64,000 bases of DNA from the NCBI GenBank assembly GCA_038502395.1, contig JARJIL010000008.1, forward strand, positions 43,794,001 through 43,858,000. Reading direction: 5' to 3'. This DNA is from Dittrichia graveolens. Lineage: Eukaryota; Streptophyta; Magnoliopsida; Asterales; Asteraceae. Position 1 is the stretch's first letter. Every line of letters starts with the position of its first letter. The notes beneath the pieces are model-generated. The model ran no database searches. It had not been told where the DNA came from and saw nothing but the letters and a program-made list of their open reading frames with translations. Positions 11,444-22,549 of this stretch are shown in pieces. The position numbers and the translations under genes are program-made.

Positions 11444-13012
11444 TCAAGCTTTTGGTACCCAATATTTCATGGGTCCAGGATGGTTAGTATCAAAAACTCC
11501 TACTCTAATCCACCTTTGTGTAATCTTGAACCCTTTATGATACCATGTGTTCATAGAGTTAATAGGTTTATGAGAATGTCTTGATTTTTGAATTGTATTT
11601 GATTTAGGTTTCTTGAATCCAAGTCCATGCCTTGTAGTTGGAGTATAAAACTTTCTCATTAATTCATTACTTGCAACCTTTGGCATACAAGTGGAAGAAC
11701 TAGAGACAATGTTGCAATTTTGAACTTTTGGAAAATTCCAGTGAGACGACGGTCGATTCACGGTCGATACCGTGGGTCGACCGTGAGGCTCCTGGATTTT
11801 TTCTTCCTCTTTTTCTTTCACCAATTTGATAGGTGTTAAGTGACTAGTTGGCATGTTGTTTGAGTTACTTGAGAACCCAAGACCACCTTTATCTTTTGAT
11901 GATTTTTGAATCTTTAACATCTCATCTAACTTGGTTGAACTATTTTCAAATTTTGATAAGGTGGTTGTGTCAAAATTTGTCTTTAGCTTACTTTCCAAAT
12001 CTTTCAAGCTTGGAGATATATGAGAAGCAATTTTACTTTCTAGATCTTTTATTTTCAAGTTCAAGTTATCATTTTTATTTCTTAACTTGACATTTTTCTT
12101 TTTCAAGCTCTTATTATCATTTTTTAACTCCTCATTTTTAGCAAGTATTTTAGAGCTAAAGTCACATAATTGATCATATTGATGGTCATCATTATCACTA
12201 TAGTAGCTAGAATCGGAATGTATCTCACTTGTCTCAAAAGCCAAGAGACATTTTTCTTCTTTTATTTCCTCTTCTTCATCACTTGAGGATTCTTTGACAT
12301 GTTTAGCTTTAAGTGCAATGGATTTGCTCTTTTCTTTCTTTAGCTTGGCAATCTCATCATCTTTTTGCATGATTACTTCATACACCTTGAGATTTCCTAT
12401 TAGTTCATCCATTTGTAGTATGTTCAAGTCCTTTGACTCCTCAATAGTCGTCACCTTTGCTCTCCATTTTGGTGAAAGAGCCCTAAGAAACTTTCTTACA
12501 ATATTTTTGTTAGAGTAAATAGTCCCAAGTGCCTTGAGACTAGTAACAATAGTATTAAACATTACAAAAGCATCATCAATTTTCATATCATCAAATATTT
12601 GAAATTGTTCATATTGTTGCACAAGTAATTCGATTTTGTTATCTAGAACTTGGGCATTTCCTTGATGTGTGATGACAAGAGATTTCCAAATAGCATTTGC
12701 ACTTTCACACATGAAAACTCTTTCAAACTCTTTTCTAGGTAAAGCATTATATAGAAAAAGTTTTGCTAGAAAATTTTTTGAAATCATTTTCTTGTCTTCT
12801 TGATCCCATTTTTCTTTAGGGGTTGGAACATAAGCATTTTGTTTGGAGTCAAAGGTTTTTGGAACATGATCTCCTTCTTCAATAATCTCCCAAAGGTCAA
12901 TATCTTTGGCCTTTACATAGGTCATGAATCTTTGCTTCCAATAGAAAAAGTCTTCTTCTTCAAGAAATGGAGGTCTAACCATAGAATTCCCATCTATATA
13001 ATTTTGTCCCAT
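11444..13012 (-). CDS. copia Gag (UBN2-type), 522 aa, without zinc knuckle
   Basis: An uninterrupted ORF of 522 codons starting 90 bp inside the 5' LTR, the normal gag position. Residues about 8-60 give FLEEEDFFYWKQRFMTYVKA and residues about 60-200 the UBN2/retrotran_gag fold (NAIWKSLVITHQG, FLRALSPKWRAKVTTIEESK). A Lys/Asn/Asp-rich coiled-coil region follows (about 215-330). The usual CCHC knuckle is absent. Near residue 410 the ORF runs through a palindrome cluster (11749-11789), encoding PHGRPTVSTVNRPSS in frame. The C-terminus ends GPMKYWVPKA, the segment that normally leads into the protease, which lies beyond a stop. Gag could still be made, but RNA binding through a knuckle is lost. 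Confidence 0.9.
   Translation of the reverse strand: MGQNYIDGNSMVRPPFLEEEDFFYWKQRFMTYVKAKDIDLWEIIEEGDHVPKTFDSKQNAYVPTPKEKWDQEDKKMISKNFLAKLFLYNALPRKEFERVFMCESANAIWKSLVITHQGNAQVLDNKIELLVQQYEQFQIFDDMKIDDAFVMFNTIVTSLKALGTIYSNKNIVRKFLRALSPKWRAKVTTIEESKDLNILQMDELIGNLKVYEVIMQKDDEIAKLKKEKSKSIALKAKHVKESSSDEEEEIKEEKCLLAFETSEIHSDSSYYSDNDDHQYDQLCDFSSKILAKNEELKNDNKSLKKKNVKLRNKNDNLNLKIKDLESKIASHISPSLKDLESKLKTNFDTTTLSKFENSSTKLDEMLKIQKSSKDKGGLGFSSNSNNMPTSHLTPIKLVKEKEEEKIQEPHGRPTVSTVNRPSSHWNFPKVQNCNIVSSSSTCMPKVASNELMRKFYTPTTRHGLGFKKPKSNTIQKSRHSHKPINSMNTWYHKGFKITQRWIRVGVFDTNHPGPMKYWVPKA
11749..11789. repeat. Palindrome cluster inside gag
   Basis: Reads GACGGTCGATTCACGG, then TCGATACCGTGGGTCGACCG, then TGAG. 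The flanks are GGAAAATTCCAG on the left and CTCCTGGATTTTTTC on the right, the same CCAG/CTGG bracket as the non-coding copies. It keeps the gag frame open. Confidence 0.88.
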
Positions 13013-13088
13013 TTTATCAACTCAAAAATTTTTGAAAAATATTTTTAGAAGATTTAAACAAATTTTCAAAAATTATCTAGAGCAACTT

Positions 13089-13100
13089 GCTCTGATACCA
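13089..13100 (-). other. Primer binding site, tRNA-iMet
   Basis: The minus strand reads TGGTATCAGAGC two bases after the 5' LTR end, complementary to the 3' end of plant initiator Met tRNA. Confidence 0.93.
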
Positions 13101-13102
13101 AT

Positions 13103-14328
13103 TGTTAGAACCTAGAGGGGGGGTGAATAGGTTATATGCCCACTTTTTGAAGTTTTTAACAATATTTGCAAGTAATTAAAGAGTTTAAGGAAGAAAGATA
13201 TCACCAATGAAGTAGTTTGGACACAATGATTTATAGTGGTTCAAGCAAGGGTTAACAACCTTGCTCTACATCCACTCCTTGGCCTCACCCACCAAGAGTT
13301 GCTCCACTAACTTCTCTCTTTGAAGGTAGGTACAACTTCTCTCTAATTCTAAGGCTAGAGATGATCCTCACTTCTCTCTAATTCTAAGGCTAGAGATGAT
13401 CCTCATACTATTACAAATATATAAGAAGGTAATGTAGTGTTTGAACTTTGAATGCTTTCACTCTTGCTTCATTCTTGATCTTGAAATGTTGAATTTGTAT
13501 CAAGAATATGAGCTCACAAGTTTTTGTATATGTTCTGTGTTTTTCAGATTGCAAGAGGTTAGTAAAACACAAGACTTGAGTTGCTTTAAATAAGGAAAAA
13601 GTTTGATGCTCAAAAAGTGCCCAGACGATCCACGGTCGATCCACGGTCGATCCACGGTCGACCGTGGAATCGACCGTCGCACTGCTGGAGATTTTTGAGC
13701 CTTGTGCATATAGACGTTGGGCTTTTACCAAAACCACACACAACCCATTTTTACTATAAAAATGCACTGAAAAGGAGCTTTAGAAAAGTTGGGTAAGTGT
13801 CATACTTCTTAGGTTTGAATTTAATCATGAAAATGGTAGTTTGGAAACCATATGCACAAAGTATGTTGGAAGTTTACCACTTTGAGAGATTCCTTTTGCT
13901 AAATATGGTTTTGGCTTGTTTCAATGTAAGATTGTGTTTAGTATTTGCCAAAATGGGAATTTATTTGCTTTGACTTCCAAGCTTGTGATTTTTATAAAAA
14001 TTGTCTCAATTTTTATAAAAGTTTTTATAAAAATTATTTTATAAAAACTTAAACTCATTTGATTATTTATTTTGTAAGCTCATAAACTTCAAACGTTTGT
14101 TTGTAGGAATCTTCGACATCGGCTTCTACTTGAACTCGGATCTTGACGATTGGAGCTTGGCCATTTGATGAAGCTTATTTTGTAGATCATAGATGAGAAT
14201 ATATTTGATTGAATATATATATGTATATGTGCACATATGTTAATGTTAGTACATACAATTATATAAACAAGTTATATATTTTTGTGTCAACAAAAGAGGA
14301 TATATTTGTAAGCCTATTTTTCCTAACA
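13103..14328 (-). repeat. 5' LTR of the copia element (1,226 bp)
   Basis: Starts TGTTAGAACC and ends TCCTAACA on the plus strand. It has two 35-bp repeats (13336-13405). At 13629-13668 it has three consecutive ATCCACGGTCG units ending in the perfect palindrome TCCACGGTCGACCGTGGA (13651-13668). Confidence 0.93.
13629..13668. repeat. Expanded palindrome site in the 5' LTR
   Basis: Three tandem 11-bp arms (ATCCACGGTCG) precede the closing arm ACCGTGGA. The other LTR has one arm at the same place, so this site changed copy number after or during insertion. Confidence 0.92.
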
Positions 14329-14333
14329 GATGA
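14329..14333. repeat. Target site duplication GATGA (right)
   Basis: Exact repeat of 6778-6782. Confidence 0.95.
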
Positions 14334-14560
14334 TTTTTGTAGTATACGATGTTTTTATGGGATATGATTTTTACACAACAAAAATGATATGTTTAGAAAA
14401 TAATATTTTTAAACATGTGAAAAGAAATATAGTTGTTAATTTTATAAGAATTAAAAAGTTATGATTATTATGTGTGATTAATATTTGTTATGTAAAACTT
14501 TTTATACCTCATTTTTTTATTGTGAATTTTGAAATAAATTACAATAATGTCTATATATGG

Positions 14561-14780
14561 TGTTCAATAAATTCAATGTAAAAAACATAGTTATAAAATT
14601 TTAATATTCAATCACATGTGATTTAGTATATAATCATATGTGATTTCTAAAAGCATCACATGTGAATTACGAAAATGTCACCCCGTCCAAATTTTTAAAT
14701 GTAATCTAGACCATTGATATCATTAATTCAAATGCTAAAATTAATCTATTAGAACTATGAATTAAGTATACACTATATTT
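14561..14780. repeat. Dispersed repeat R1 (copy 2, inverted)
   Basis: Reverse-orientation copy of 911-1148, from GTGTTCAATAAATTCAATG to GAATTAAGTATACACTATAT, including the AATCACATGTGATT palindrome. Confidence 0.7.
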
Positions 14781-14785
14781 CTGTC

Positions 14786-17560
14786 TATTCTCACGTTAAA
14801 TAAGAGAGACCATCTCGTTTGACTATGTTCTATTGTATAGAGAAGGTACTATAAATTAATCATTTTAAAAAAAATAGATAAAGAATATAAAAATTCAGCA
14901 ATCTTTGTCATCTCCAATTTCAAAGATTATAATATGAAAGAATTAAAAAAAATTACACCTATGTGTGTGAATTTGCTGAGAAAACAATAAGCATACGGCA
15001 ATAACTCTAGGTGGCACTTTATGTTATTCATTTCTTTTTCTCGATTATTAGGCCAAGAGTACCTTATACCTTTCATTTTTTTTCTTATCTAATGTTTCGT
15101 TAGCGTCATATCATTCCCTCTTCTATTTCCTTCTCCCTACCCAAATCAAGTGTTATACCTTCCATTTTCTTACCCACACCTTTCCCACCTTTTTTTATTA
15201 TTTTTTTATATAAACAAAATTATTTAACTTAATTATCTTTTTCATTAATAACTAAAATATAAATAAAAAATTACAAATAAAATTCTAGAAATTTAAAATT
15301 TTAATAATAATAACTAAATTACATAAATTCTAAAAATTTAAAAATTACGTAAAAACAATAATGATAATAAAATCTAAAAAACTAGTCGTAAAAAATTATG
15401 TAAATATGTTTTTTGTAAGTAGAGAGTAAATGGTAGAAAGAATATATAGAGGATTTTAGTAGAGATGTCAAAATGGGATTGAAAATTGGGTATGAAAAAA
15501 ATTATGTATATAGGTGAAAATTGTGATTTATTTTTTTTTAATAAAAAGAAAAAGGGTCAAAATTAAAATTAAAAAAAAAAACCGTTAGAGGGGTGGGTGG
15601 GTGGGTGGGGGGTATCTCTAGTTCTCTATCGAGTAAAGGAACCCGGTTGGCTTACTCGATTGGCCTATCCGAGATAGGCGTTTTGGTGTTCCCGAAGCTA
15701 CCCGAAAGCTTCGAGTAAGGTATAATGCTTAGTCTTATAAGAGAAATACAGTTCCTAAAGAGAGATATTGTTTCCTTTTATAAAATCTTTCTACTTATCT
15801 TCCTACATATAATATCAAGATAAGTGTCAATATTAATAAAAGAGGCGAGGAAAGAAAATTAGTGAATTACACACGTAATCTTGTGTTGAGTAGAAGGATG
15901 AAGTAAGAGGAAATAGTACACGTCTTGTTTCAATCTCGAACTACAACATAGGTGGAAAATAGTTAAAAGGATTCTTTGTGCATCTAATTCAACCCCTTAT
16001 GACATGATGTATGTGAGTGTGTAGCCTATTTTAGAAATTGTAATCGATTAACGTAATATGTCTGGAATGAGAGAGAAAGGGTCCAGGTAGTAGCGACCTA
16101 AAAAAATAAGGGTGCTACTATCTAGAGTTATTTTCTCTAACATTTCAAATGTATCATATTAATCAATTATACATTCACATAAATTACTTCACAGAAGATC
16201 AATTTATACACAAAGGTTCTAAACGAAAACACCTGTAAAATAATTACTTTAAACTTGATAGAAATTATGTATAGACATGGATTAAGATATTTTTAACATT
16301 AGTAACTTAATATTATCATTAATTAACTAGTAAATTATAAAACATAAGAAACCAAAAGTAAAATCTGTAGTATAAATAAGCTATCATGTGATAAAGAAAC
16401 ATGTATCTTTAGATGAACTTTTAGGAGGCACGACCATGCTTCGTTCATGTTCACAAACGTACACTTTTGTATTTTTCAAATTTTTATAGGATGTAATTAT
16501 ATCTTTTGAGTTTAGTTTTCGTGGCTGTTTGAATCGTATCAATCCGAGTTCGTACGAATGACATATGACTAAAATAGTGAAGACATGTCAAAGTTGTTTG
16601 TTTTTCTCATATTTTTTTCTAGTTTCTACTCCATTTCTCATCTAGAGTCTTAAAACACATGCTATAACACATTAAGTCATAATCAACCCAATATATTCAC
16701 TTTTAGAATGCATTAAAATAATAAGATATCAGACATAAAATGTATGTCTATTTTAGCTGATATAACCGTACCATTCTACCATTCTTTCCGATATGCTTCT
16801 CTAATTACACGAGTTTTTATAGGAAAAACATTAACCTTTGCTAGTTCCCAATACACATGCACATACTTGAATACTACCAACATACAACATGAAAAAAACT
16901 TCTACCATGGTTCATATACATATTACAAACACATCAAATGTAATACAACTTATAACTATCAAATACACTTTGGATCTTCTAAAATTATTTTTCACTACCC
17001 TTTAACTTAGTTAAAATTACGTCTTTGACCTCAATATACACTTTTGATCTTCTAAAATGATATATTACGTCTTTTACTTTTTCCTCTTATTCAATCCTCC
17101 TACTCACCACAAGATGACATGTAGAGTCCATTAATTTTTTTTCTTATCTTCTCCATTGACGATATCCTTTGAACATTCACATGTCGCTTGATCAAATTAA
17201 ACCAACCAATTAAACAATATTTTGATCCCTGAAATGAAAAGGGAAGAATTTTAGGGAAGATGAAGGAAATCAAATAAAATAAGGTTGAAATCAAAATACC
17301 TATCTGGATATGAGTAGTAGAATATTCTTTCAGGATTTGGATGATTAATTGTTAAGTTTATGACCGAATACGCATTTTACTTAAATCGAATATGTTGTTT
17401 CCGATCGAATATGAAGTTGATGTAAACCAAATATGTAGTCGTAATCTCAACCATCGATCATCCAAAATATAAAGGCTTAGATTAAATTTGTAGGTTCTAT
17501 ATATATATATATGGCTGGTTATGTGTTGATCATTGTTCTCTCTCTACACATACACATATA
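14786..17560. other. AT-rich intergenic region
   Basis: No supportable gene. A (GGGT)n tract lies at 15585-15610, followed by a CTACTCG/CGAGTA-rich segment (15630-15720). The ORFs at 16744-17010 and 17100-17294 show no domain and low-complexity composition, so I do not call them. Confidence 0.5.
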
Positions 17561-17619
17561 GGGAAATTTCAAACGAGGATTGTCTTTCATGCGAGAACTA
17601 CTTGTAACACCATTAATAA

Positions 17620-18105
17620 CTCATTAAAATATATGGGTATTTTGATCATTATATATGTATGATATATAATATATCTAACCGTAAGTTGCGTTCGGTAGAC
17701 CGTCATTAATGAGTAATGCTTGATTTTACCAAAACACCACTCATTAATGCGTCATTGATGACTCATTAATGATCCATTACCATTAATAGTCATTGATTTA
17801 TTTTAAGCGAGCGCGAAGATTATTTCTCGTAGTTCTCGCACAAAAATCAGTTCTCGTTTTATGCAAGAACTGCGAAAACCAATCTTGGTTTTTTATTAAA
17901 ATAAATCAATGGTTAATAATGCTAATGACATAATAGTAAATAAGGAATCAGGCACCACTTCCAACATTAGTGACTCATTAATAAGAGGTATTTTAGAAAT
18001 ATCTAGTCTCATTAAATAATTCTTAGTAATAACAGTTTACCCGGACATAATTCATTGTCGATATATATATATACATATATAAATGATCAAAATACTTCTA
18101 TTTAT
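17620..18105. repeat. Long diverged inverted repeat
   Basis: The left arm (about 17620-17808) and the reverse complement of the right arm (about 17895-18105) share ordered words: TATTTTGATCATT, TTAATGAGT and CATTGATTTATTTTAA. The loop (17810-17893) holds GTTCTCG/CGAGAAC words like the ends of MITE family R2. It looks like a foldback or MITE composite. Confidence 0.5.
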
Positions 18106-18310
18106 TTAAAGACCAATAGGTCTACAAGAAGCAAACCATCAGGTAACAAAAAGAAAATCAAAACCATCGCTCTATACAACTAAGACATTGTGATCTACCA
18201 AATAAATTGAACCAAATGGTTTCCGATTGATTTCACCACCAAGCCAGGAGAAGTGAACCAAGTGTTACACATGGTTCTCACACCAAAATTAGTTCTCGTT
18301 TAAACTTCTT

Positions 18311-18345
<35 letters not shown>

Positions 18346-18349
18346 TGAA

Positions 18350-18570
18350 AAGTTCATTTAAAATCCGTTTTTATTGCGAGAACCGCGAGAACCAGTCTTA
18401 GCCGTCTAATTCCCCCTCCTACAATTGGCTTGCTCACGCATGAATTCCTTACATGCACCCTGCCACACTCAATCCCCTCACGCTCTTCATCCATGAATTC
18501 CATTATCCAAAATGAACGGCTAAGATTGGTTCTCGCTGTTCTCGCAATAAAAACGGTTCTCAAATGAACC
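18350..18570. mobile_element. MITE family R2, copy 1
   Basis: About 220 bp with imperfect terminal inverted repeats near 55 bp; the left end reads AGTTCATTTAAAATCCG and the right end AAACGGTTCTCAAATGAACC. The core has TGAATTCCTTACATGCACCC and TTCATCCATGAATTCC. It lies directly beside (CT)n and (TA)n runs on the left and a TATATATACACAC run on the right. The ORF inside (18354-18572) is an accident of the palindrome. Confidence 0.75.
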
Positions 18571-18598
18571 ATCCCCTATATATATACACACACACACA

Positions 18599-18862
18599 CT
18601 AGCAAGGTACCCGCACAATGCTGCGACAGAAAATAATTTCTATTTTACATTATGTTGCTTTTAAAAATGTAATAATATGTTTCTTTTAAATAGATAAAAA
18701 TTTAAAGTAAATTACAAGAGATAATGAAATGGTTAAAAAGGGGTATCTTACAAGTTAAAGTAAATTAGGAGAGAGAATTAAATAGTTAAGAATAAGTATT
18801 TTAGTATATGCAAGTTACTTAAAATTAAGAGTTTTTAAGGTTGTAAATGTATTATAAAGAAG

Positions 18863-18867
<5 letters not shown>
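18599..18867 (-). mobile_element. Short Helitron-like element
   Basis: On the minus strand the 3' end reads CATTGTGCGGGTACCTTGCTAG, that is, a GC-rich hairpin remnant followed by CTAG, with T next to it. The 5' part matches the 5' end of the Helitron at 21163-22062 (ATACATTTACAACC versus ATGCATTTACC, then AAACTCTTAATTTTAAG). The first two bases are blurred by an adjoining (TA)n tract. Confidence 0.5.

Positions 18868-18911
<44 letters not shown>
18866..18911. repeat. (TA)n microsatellite
   Basis: About 22 TA units. Confidence 0.95.
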
Positions 18912-18914
<3 letters not shown>

Positions 18915-19372
18915 AAATGTTTAATATAGTCCTAATTTAATTTATAGTCTCGAGTGACAATTTATAGCCATTAAATTTTAAGATTCAATAATCCAGATTC
19001 AATCTTGTTATTAATAAATATGTCAATAAATAAATAATTAGTTTTAATTTTCCTTATATACATTTTAACCCCAAGCTCTATTCTCATTTTCAATTATCAT
19101 CCTAAAAAAGTAAAATATATAATATAAAAGAAAAAAGAAATAATAATGAATAATTTTATATATGGTCTGTGTAATAATATTTTACTTATCGTACGATTTA
19201 ATATAATAATAAAAATAATTGTGTCTTCTTGGAAAGTAGTTTTTTTCTCTGTGTAGAATTATAACGGTATATATAACACCTCTCCTACATTTCGTTGGCA
19301 CGAGATTAGATAATATTGTTGTTGTTGACCTAATTGTTTGAGAGATAACCATTTCAACTCAATAATCAAATA

Positions 19373-20764
19373 TGTCTATTGAAATACATAGGATTTGATA
19401 ATAACAAAACCAAACATTCAGTAAGACTTAGAATGAATTTGAGCATGTGTTGTTTAGATTCTGACTAGAAGTTATTAAGTATAGAATACAAGCCGAAGAC
19501 ATGCTAAGTACTAAGCATCAGCCGAAGACATTATCTGAGATCAGTTGAAGAAAAGATAAGTGTAGAAGACCATCAGTTGCAGCTAACTTAACCATTAGCT
19601 AAGCAATTTCAAGTATCAGCTGAGCAATCAATTTGATCAGCCGAGGATTCATTTTGATCAGCACATCTAAAAGTATCAGCTAATTAATCTCTTTCAAATA
19701 CTTAGTCTCTTTTTAATAAGCTCATCACTCTGAATGATCAGTTGAGCTATTTTGATCTACTAATCATCTAGGTTGATCAACTTATGCATTGTTTATCTTA
19801 AACAGTTTGATAGCATTACATGATCAGCTGAGCACTCTCCTATCAACTGAGCAATCAACACTTAGGCTTAGAAGTTCAATTTTATCAGCTTAGTACATTT
19901 TGATTAGCCGAGTCATATTTTTCAGGGCTGAAAAGTTATTTAGTATATTCTAATTTTGTTATGTAATTTTTCTATGTCAATGACAGAACATGTGTTGTTC
20001 TACTATGCCTTAGATATTTTATTATAAAGTATTTGCACTTTTTGTACCACCAAGTGAAACAAAATTGATATAACTTTATTTTCTAAAAAAGATTAAAGTT
20101 ATCTACGAATAAAGATCTTGAAGATTTGTTAAATGCTAAAATATGGCTGACAACTACATCTTTGGTAAGGTCAAATATGAAGAAACATGATTGTTGATAA
20201 AAGTTCAAGCATGGAAGAAGTTTATAATTACAAGGCATAAAGTAGAGGAAATAATATTACTTTTTCAGAAAAAGTACTGTTACTTTATTTAATCCTGATT
20301 AAAGTAATATTATTTTTTATCCACACTTTATGATTAAAATATTATTTTCTCTTTACCACTTTGTCTCCCAACACATCTTCATCCGTTTGCCGCCAAGACT
20401 CTATTTATACTCATGCATTCTCACTATGCAAACTACTACAACTGCATAACAAAAGACATCTCTCTCAAATAAAAAATTCAAAGCTTTTAAGCAAGAACAA
20501 GTTTTAGAGTTAGCAAAGTGTAGAAACTTGTTCATATGTTGGACCTCTTAGAACTTTGTTTTTAGAGAAGTTTGTCTATGTGTTAGATATTTAGTTGCCA
20601 CATTTTATTGTTTTTGAAATTTCTGCTTCCTTGTAAATGTAATTCTTGATTCATAATCAATAAAAATTATATTAAAAGTATGAGTATGCATTTAAATTTA
20701 AAGAACTTAAGTTCATATTCACCCCCTTTTATAATTTTTTTAAGTACTTAATCCGAGACTAACA
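19373..20764 (+). repeat. SIRE-like copia LTR, probably solo
   Basis: Opens with TGTCTATTGAAATACATAGG followed by ATTTGATAATAACAAAA, the usual start of SIRE/Maximus LTRs, and closes GAGACTAACA. It holds a TATA candidate (CTATTTATACTC at 20401), polyadenylation-like AATAAAAATT (20660) and the CACCCCC block near the end. No primer site or coding region follows, so it is a solo LTR or fragment; flanking 5-mers do not match. Upstream of the TATA box (19490-19915) some fourteen variants of ATCAGCTGAGCA occur at irregular spacing. Confidence 0.6.
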
Positions 20765-21162
20765 TTAATAGAATTGAATCACGTGTTTGTTTTCCGTTCA
20801 ATTAATTTCGTCTTAACTATCATATCATATTAGCTTGAGATGAGATGTGGTCCAACAAACTAAAAAGAGATAAAAAAAAGTCGTTGATGGAGGTTAAAAT
20901 CTTGAAGGAGAGGCACCTATAAAGGCTATAACCTTTAATGATGGAGGTTATGGATGATGTAAACTAGTAATGCCTTCAATTGCTATGTAGGGAAGGAAGA
21001 TTAACTTCTCCTTAAATGTTTATTGACCTCCTTTTTTTTCTTTTCTTTTTTGAAGAAGGAAGATTAACTTCTCCTTAAATGTTTATTGACCTCTTTTTTT
21101 TCAATTTGAAGAATTAAAATCTTGCATTTATCATTATCTTTTTCAGCCTACATTATTGATTA
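20765..21162. other. Intergenic, with a duplicated 46-bp word
   Basis: The segment GGAAGATTAACTTCTCCTTAA and its continuation TGTTTATTGACCTC occur twice (20995 and 21058). Nothing else was recognised. Confidence 0.6.
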
Positions 21163-22062
21163 CTAGTGGGGTACCCGTGCAATGTGACGGCGGCGAATAA
21201 AGAGGAGGTTGTGATAAGTTTTGTGCAGAATAATCACAAAGAGCTAATATGAGTTTGTGAAAATTAATTGCGAGATGAAGATAATATGAGTTTGTGAAGA
21301 TTCTTTGCGAGATCCACTTTGAAATTAAGAACTAAATTGCTAACTCTGAGTTATTTGTCTTTCAGTTTGTTGGAAGAATTTTGTCGCATGGCTGAATCGT
21401 GAAGTTGCTGATTATATATATGTATGTATATGTGTGTGTAATGTTTCATAATTCCAATTATTATATAATTGAGTTTGAATGCAATGTTTATAAATTTCAA
21501 CTATTTGACTCTTCCATTTGTTTGGTGTTTGTGAAATCTCTTGAACTTGATTTATTGAAAACAGGAATTTATGTGATCTCATGAATCAAAAGTTAATATT
21601 AAAAATATATGATTAGACTTAATTCAGTTATAAGTATGGTGATCTCATTAATCAAAAGTTAATGAAAAATGATATATCATCATATTATTTCTTCCTCATT
21701 CATATTCCTACTCACCACAAGATGACATGTGTACTCCACTAATTCTCTTTACTCACATCCTCCCTTGATTTTGACACTTGTCTTGATCAAGTGAGTAGGA
21801 GAATAAGTAGGAACAAAAAGTAGGAGGATATATCATTTCTCAAAGTTAATATTAACAAATATATGGTTAGAAATAATTCAGTTATAAGTATTGGTTTAAA
21901 TTCATTATCAGTTATGTTTTCAATATTTATTTTTTTAAATTCATTAATTGTGGACTTAAAGGAGAGATAAATGAGAGGTATAAAGGAGGGGTATTTTAGT
22001 AAATTTACTTTTCTTAAAATTAAGAGTTTTTTAAATGGTAAATGCATTATATAGGAGTAAGA
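21163..22062 (-). mobile_element. Non-autonomous Helitron, about 0.9 kb
   Basis: On the minus strand the 5' end is TCTTACTCCTATATAATGC, the typical plant Helitron 5' terminus (TC start, TATATAA word), and the 3' end is CACATTGCACGGGTACCCCA followed by CTAG. It lies between A (5' side) and T (3' side), the Helitron target. There are no terminal inverted repeats or target duplications, as expected. No Rep/helicase is inside; a piece near 21700 (CTCACCACAAGATGACATGT) also occurs at 17101. Confidence 0.7.
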
Positions 22063-22129
22063 TAATTTGATTTTCTTTGTCTAAAAGTTAAAGTCACATA
22101 ATATGAAATTATGTAGGTAAAATATTTGC

Positions 22130-22378
22130 TAGGGATGAGCAAAAAAACACATTTGGTCTGAACTGGAACCGAACCAAACTGATTTTTATATTTTCGGGTC
22201 GGTTTTTGGTTCATATATTTTTCATATTTTGGTTTTTGGTTCCATCGTGTTTAGTTTTACCTGAAACCGAACCGGAACAAACAGTTTAGTCCTCGGGTTC
22301 TACATTGGGGCATTTTCGGTTTCAGTTTATTCGGGTTCGGTCCGGTTTTGGAACCTAGCCCATCCCTATTATTTGTTA
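22130..22378. mobile_element. hAT-type MITE, 249 bp
   Basis: Terminal repeats TAGGGATGAGC ... CCCATCCCTA flank a core full of GAACCGAACC / CGGTTCGG words. The flanking 8-mers ATATTTGC and TTATTTGT agree at six positions, compatible with an old 8-bp duplication. Confidence 0.6.
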
Positions 22379-22549
22379 TAAAATAACAATATTTATAAAA
22401 GGTCAAGTTAAAGCTATAAAAGTCCAAATTTTTTTAGCTATGTACTAATGCGGTACCAAGTAACGACCAACTAATTTTTTTTGAATATATTGTCTGTTGT
22501 CATTAACATTTAAGTTCATATACTAATATGATACCTAAGGTTTCTAGCC

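Larger units (their letters stand above)
6783..14328 (-). mobile_element. Ty1/copia LTR retrotransposon, complete but decayed
   Basis: A 7,546-bp element on the minus strand with two LTRs (13103-14328 is the 5' LTR, 6783-8102 the 3' LTR), a tRNA-iMet primer site, a polypurine tract and a perfect 5-bp target duplication. The internal order along the minus strand is gag, protease, integrase, reverse transcriptase, which is the copia order. RNase H is missing. The protease motif and one integrase Asp are mutated and several stops interrupt pol. The LTRs are nearly identical apart from repeat-number changes, so insertion was fairly recent. It cannot be autonomous now. It carries seven clusters of the palindrome CACGGTCGACCGTG or close variants (listed separately). 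Confidence 0.95.

Noticed and set aside
18354..18572. 72-codon ORF inside MITE R2
   Set aside because: It exists only because both TIRs happen to be open; other copies do not keep it. The same applies to the ORF at 28742-29005.
22050..22062. Promoter element TATATAA near the Helitron edge
   Set aside because: It is explained as the conserved 5' terminus of the Helitron, and no gene follows.
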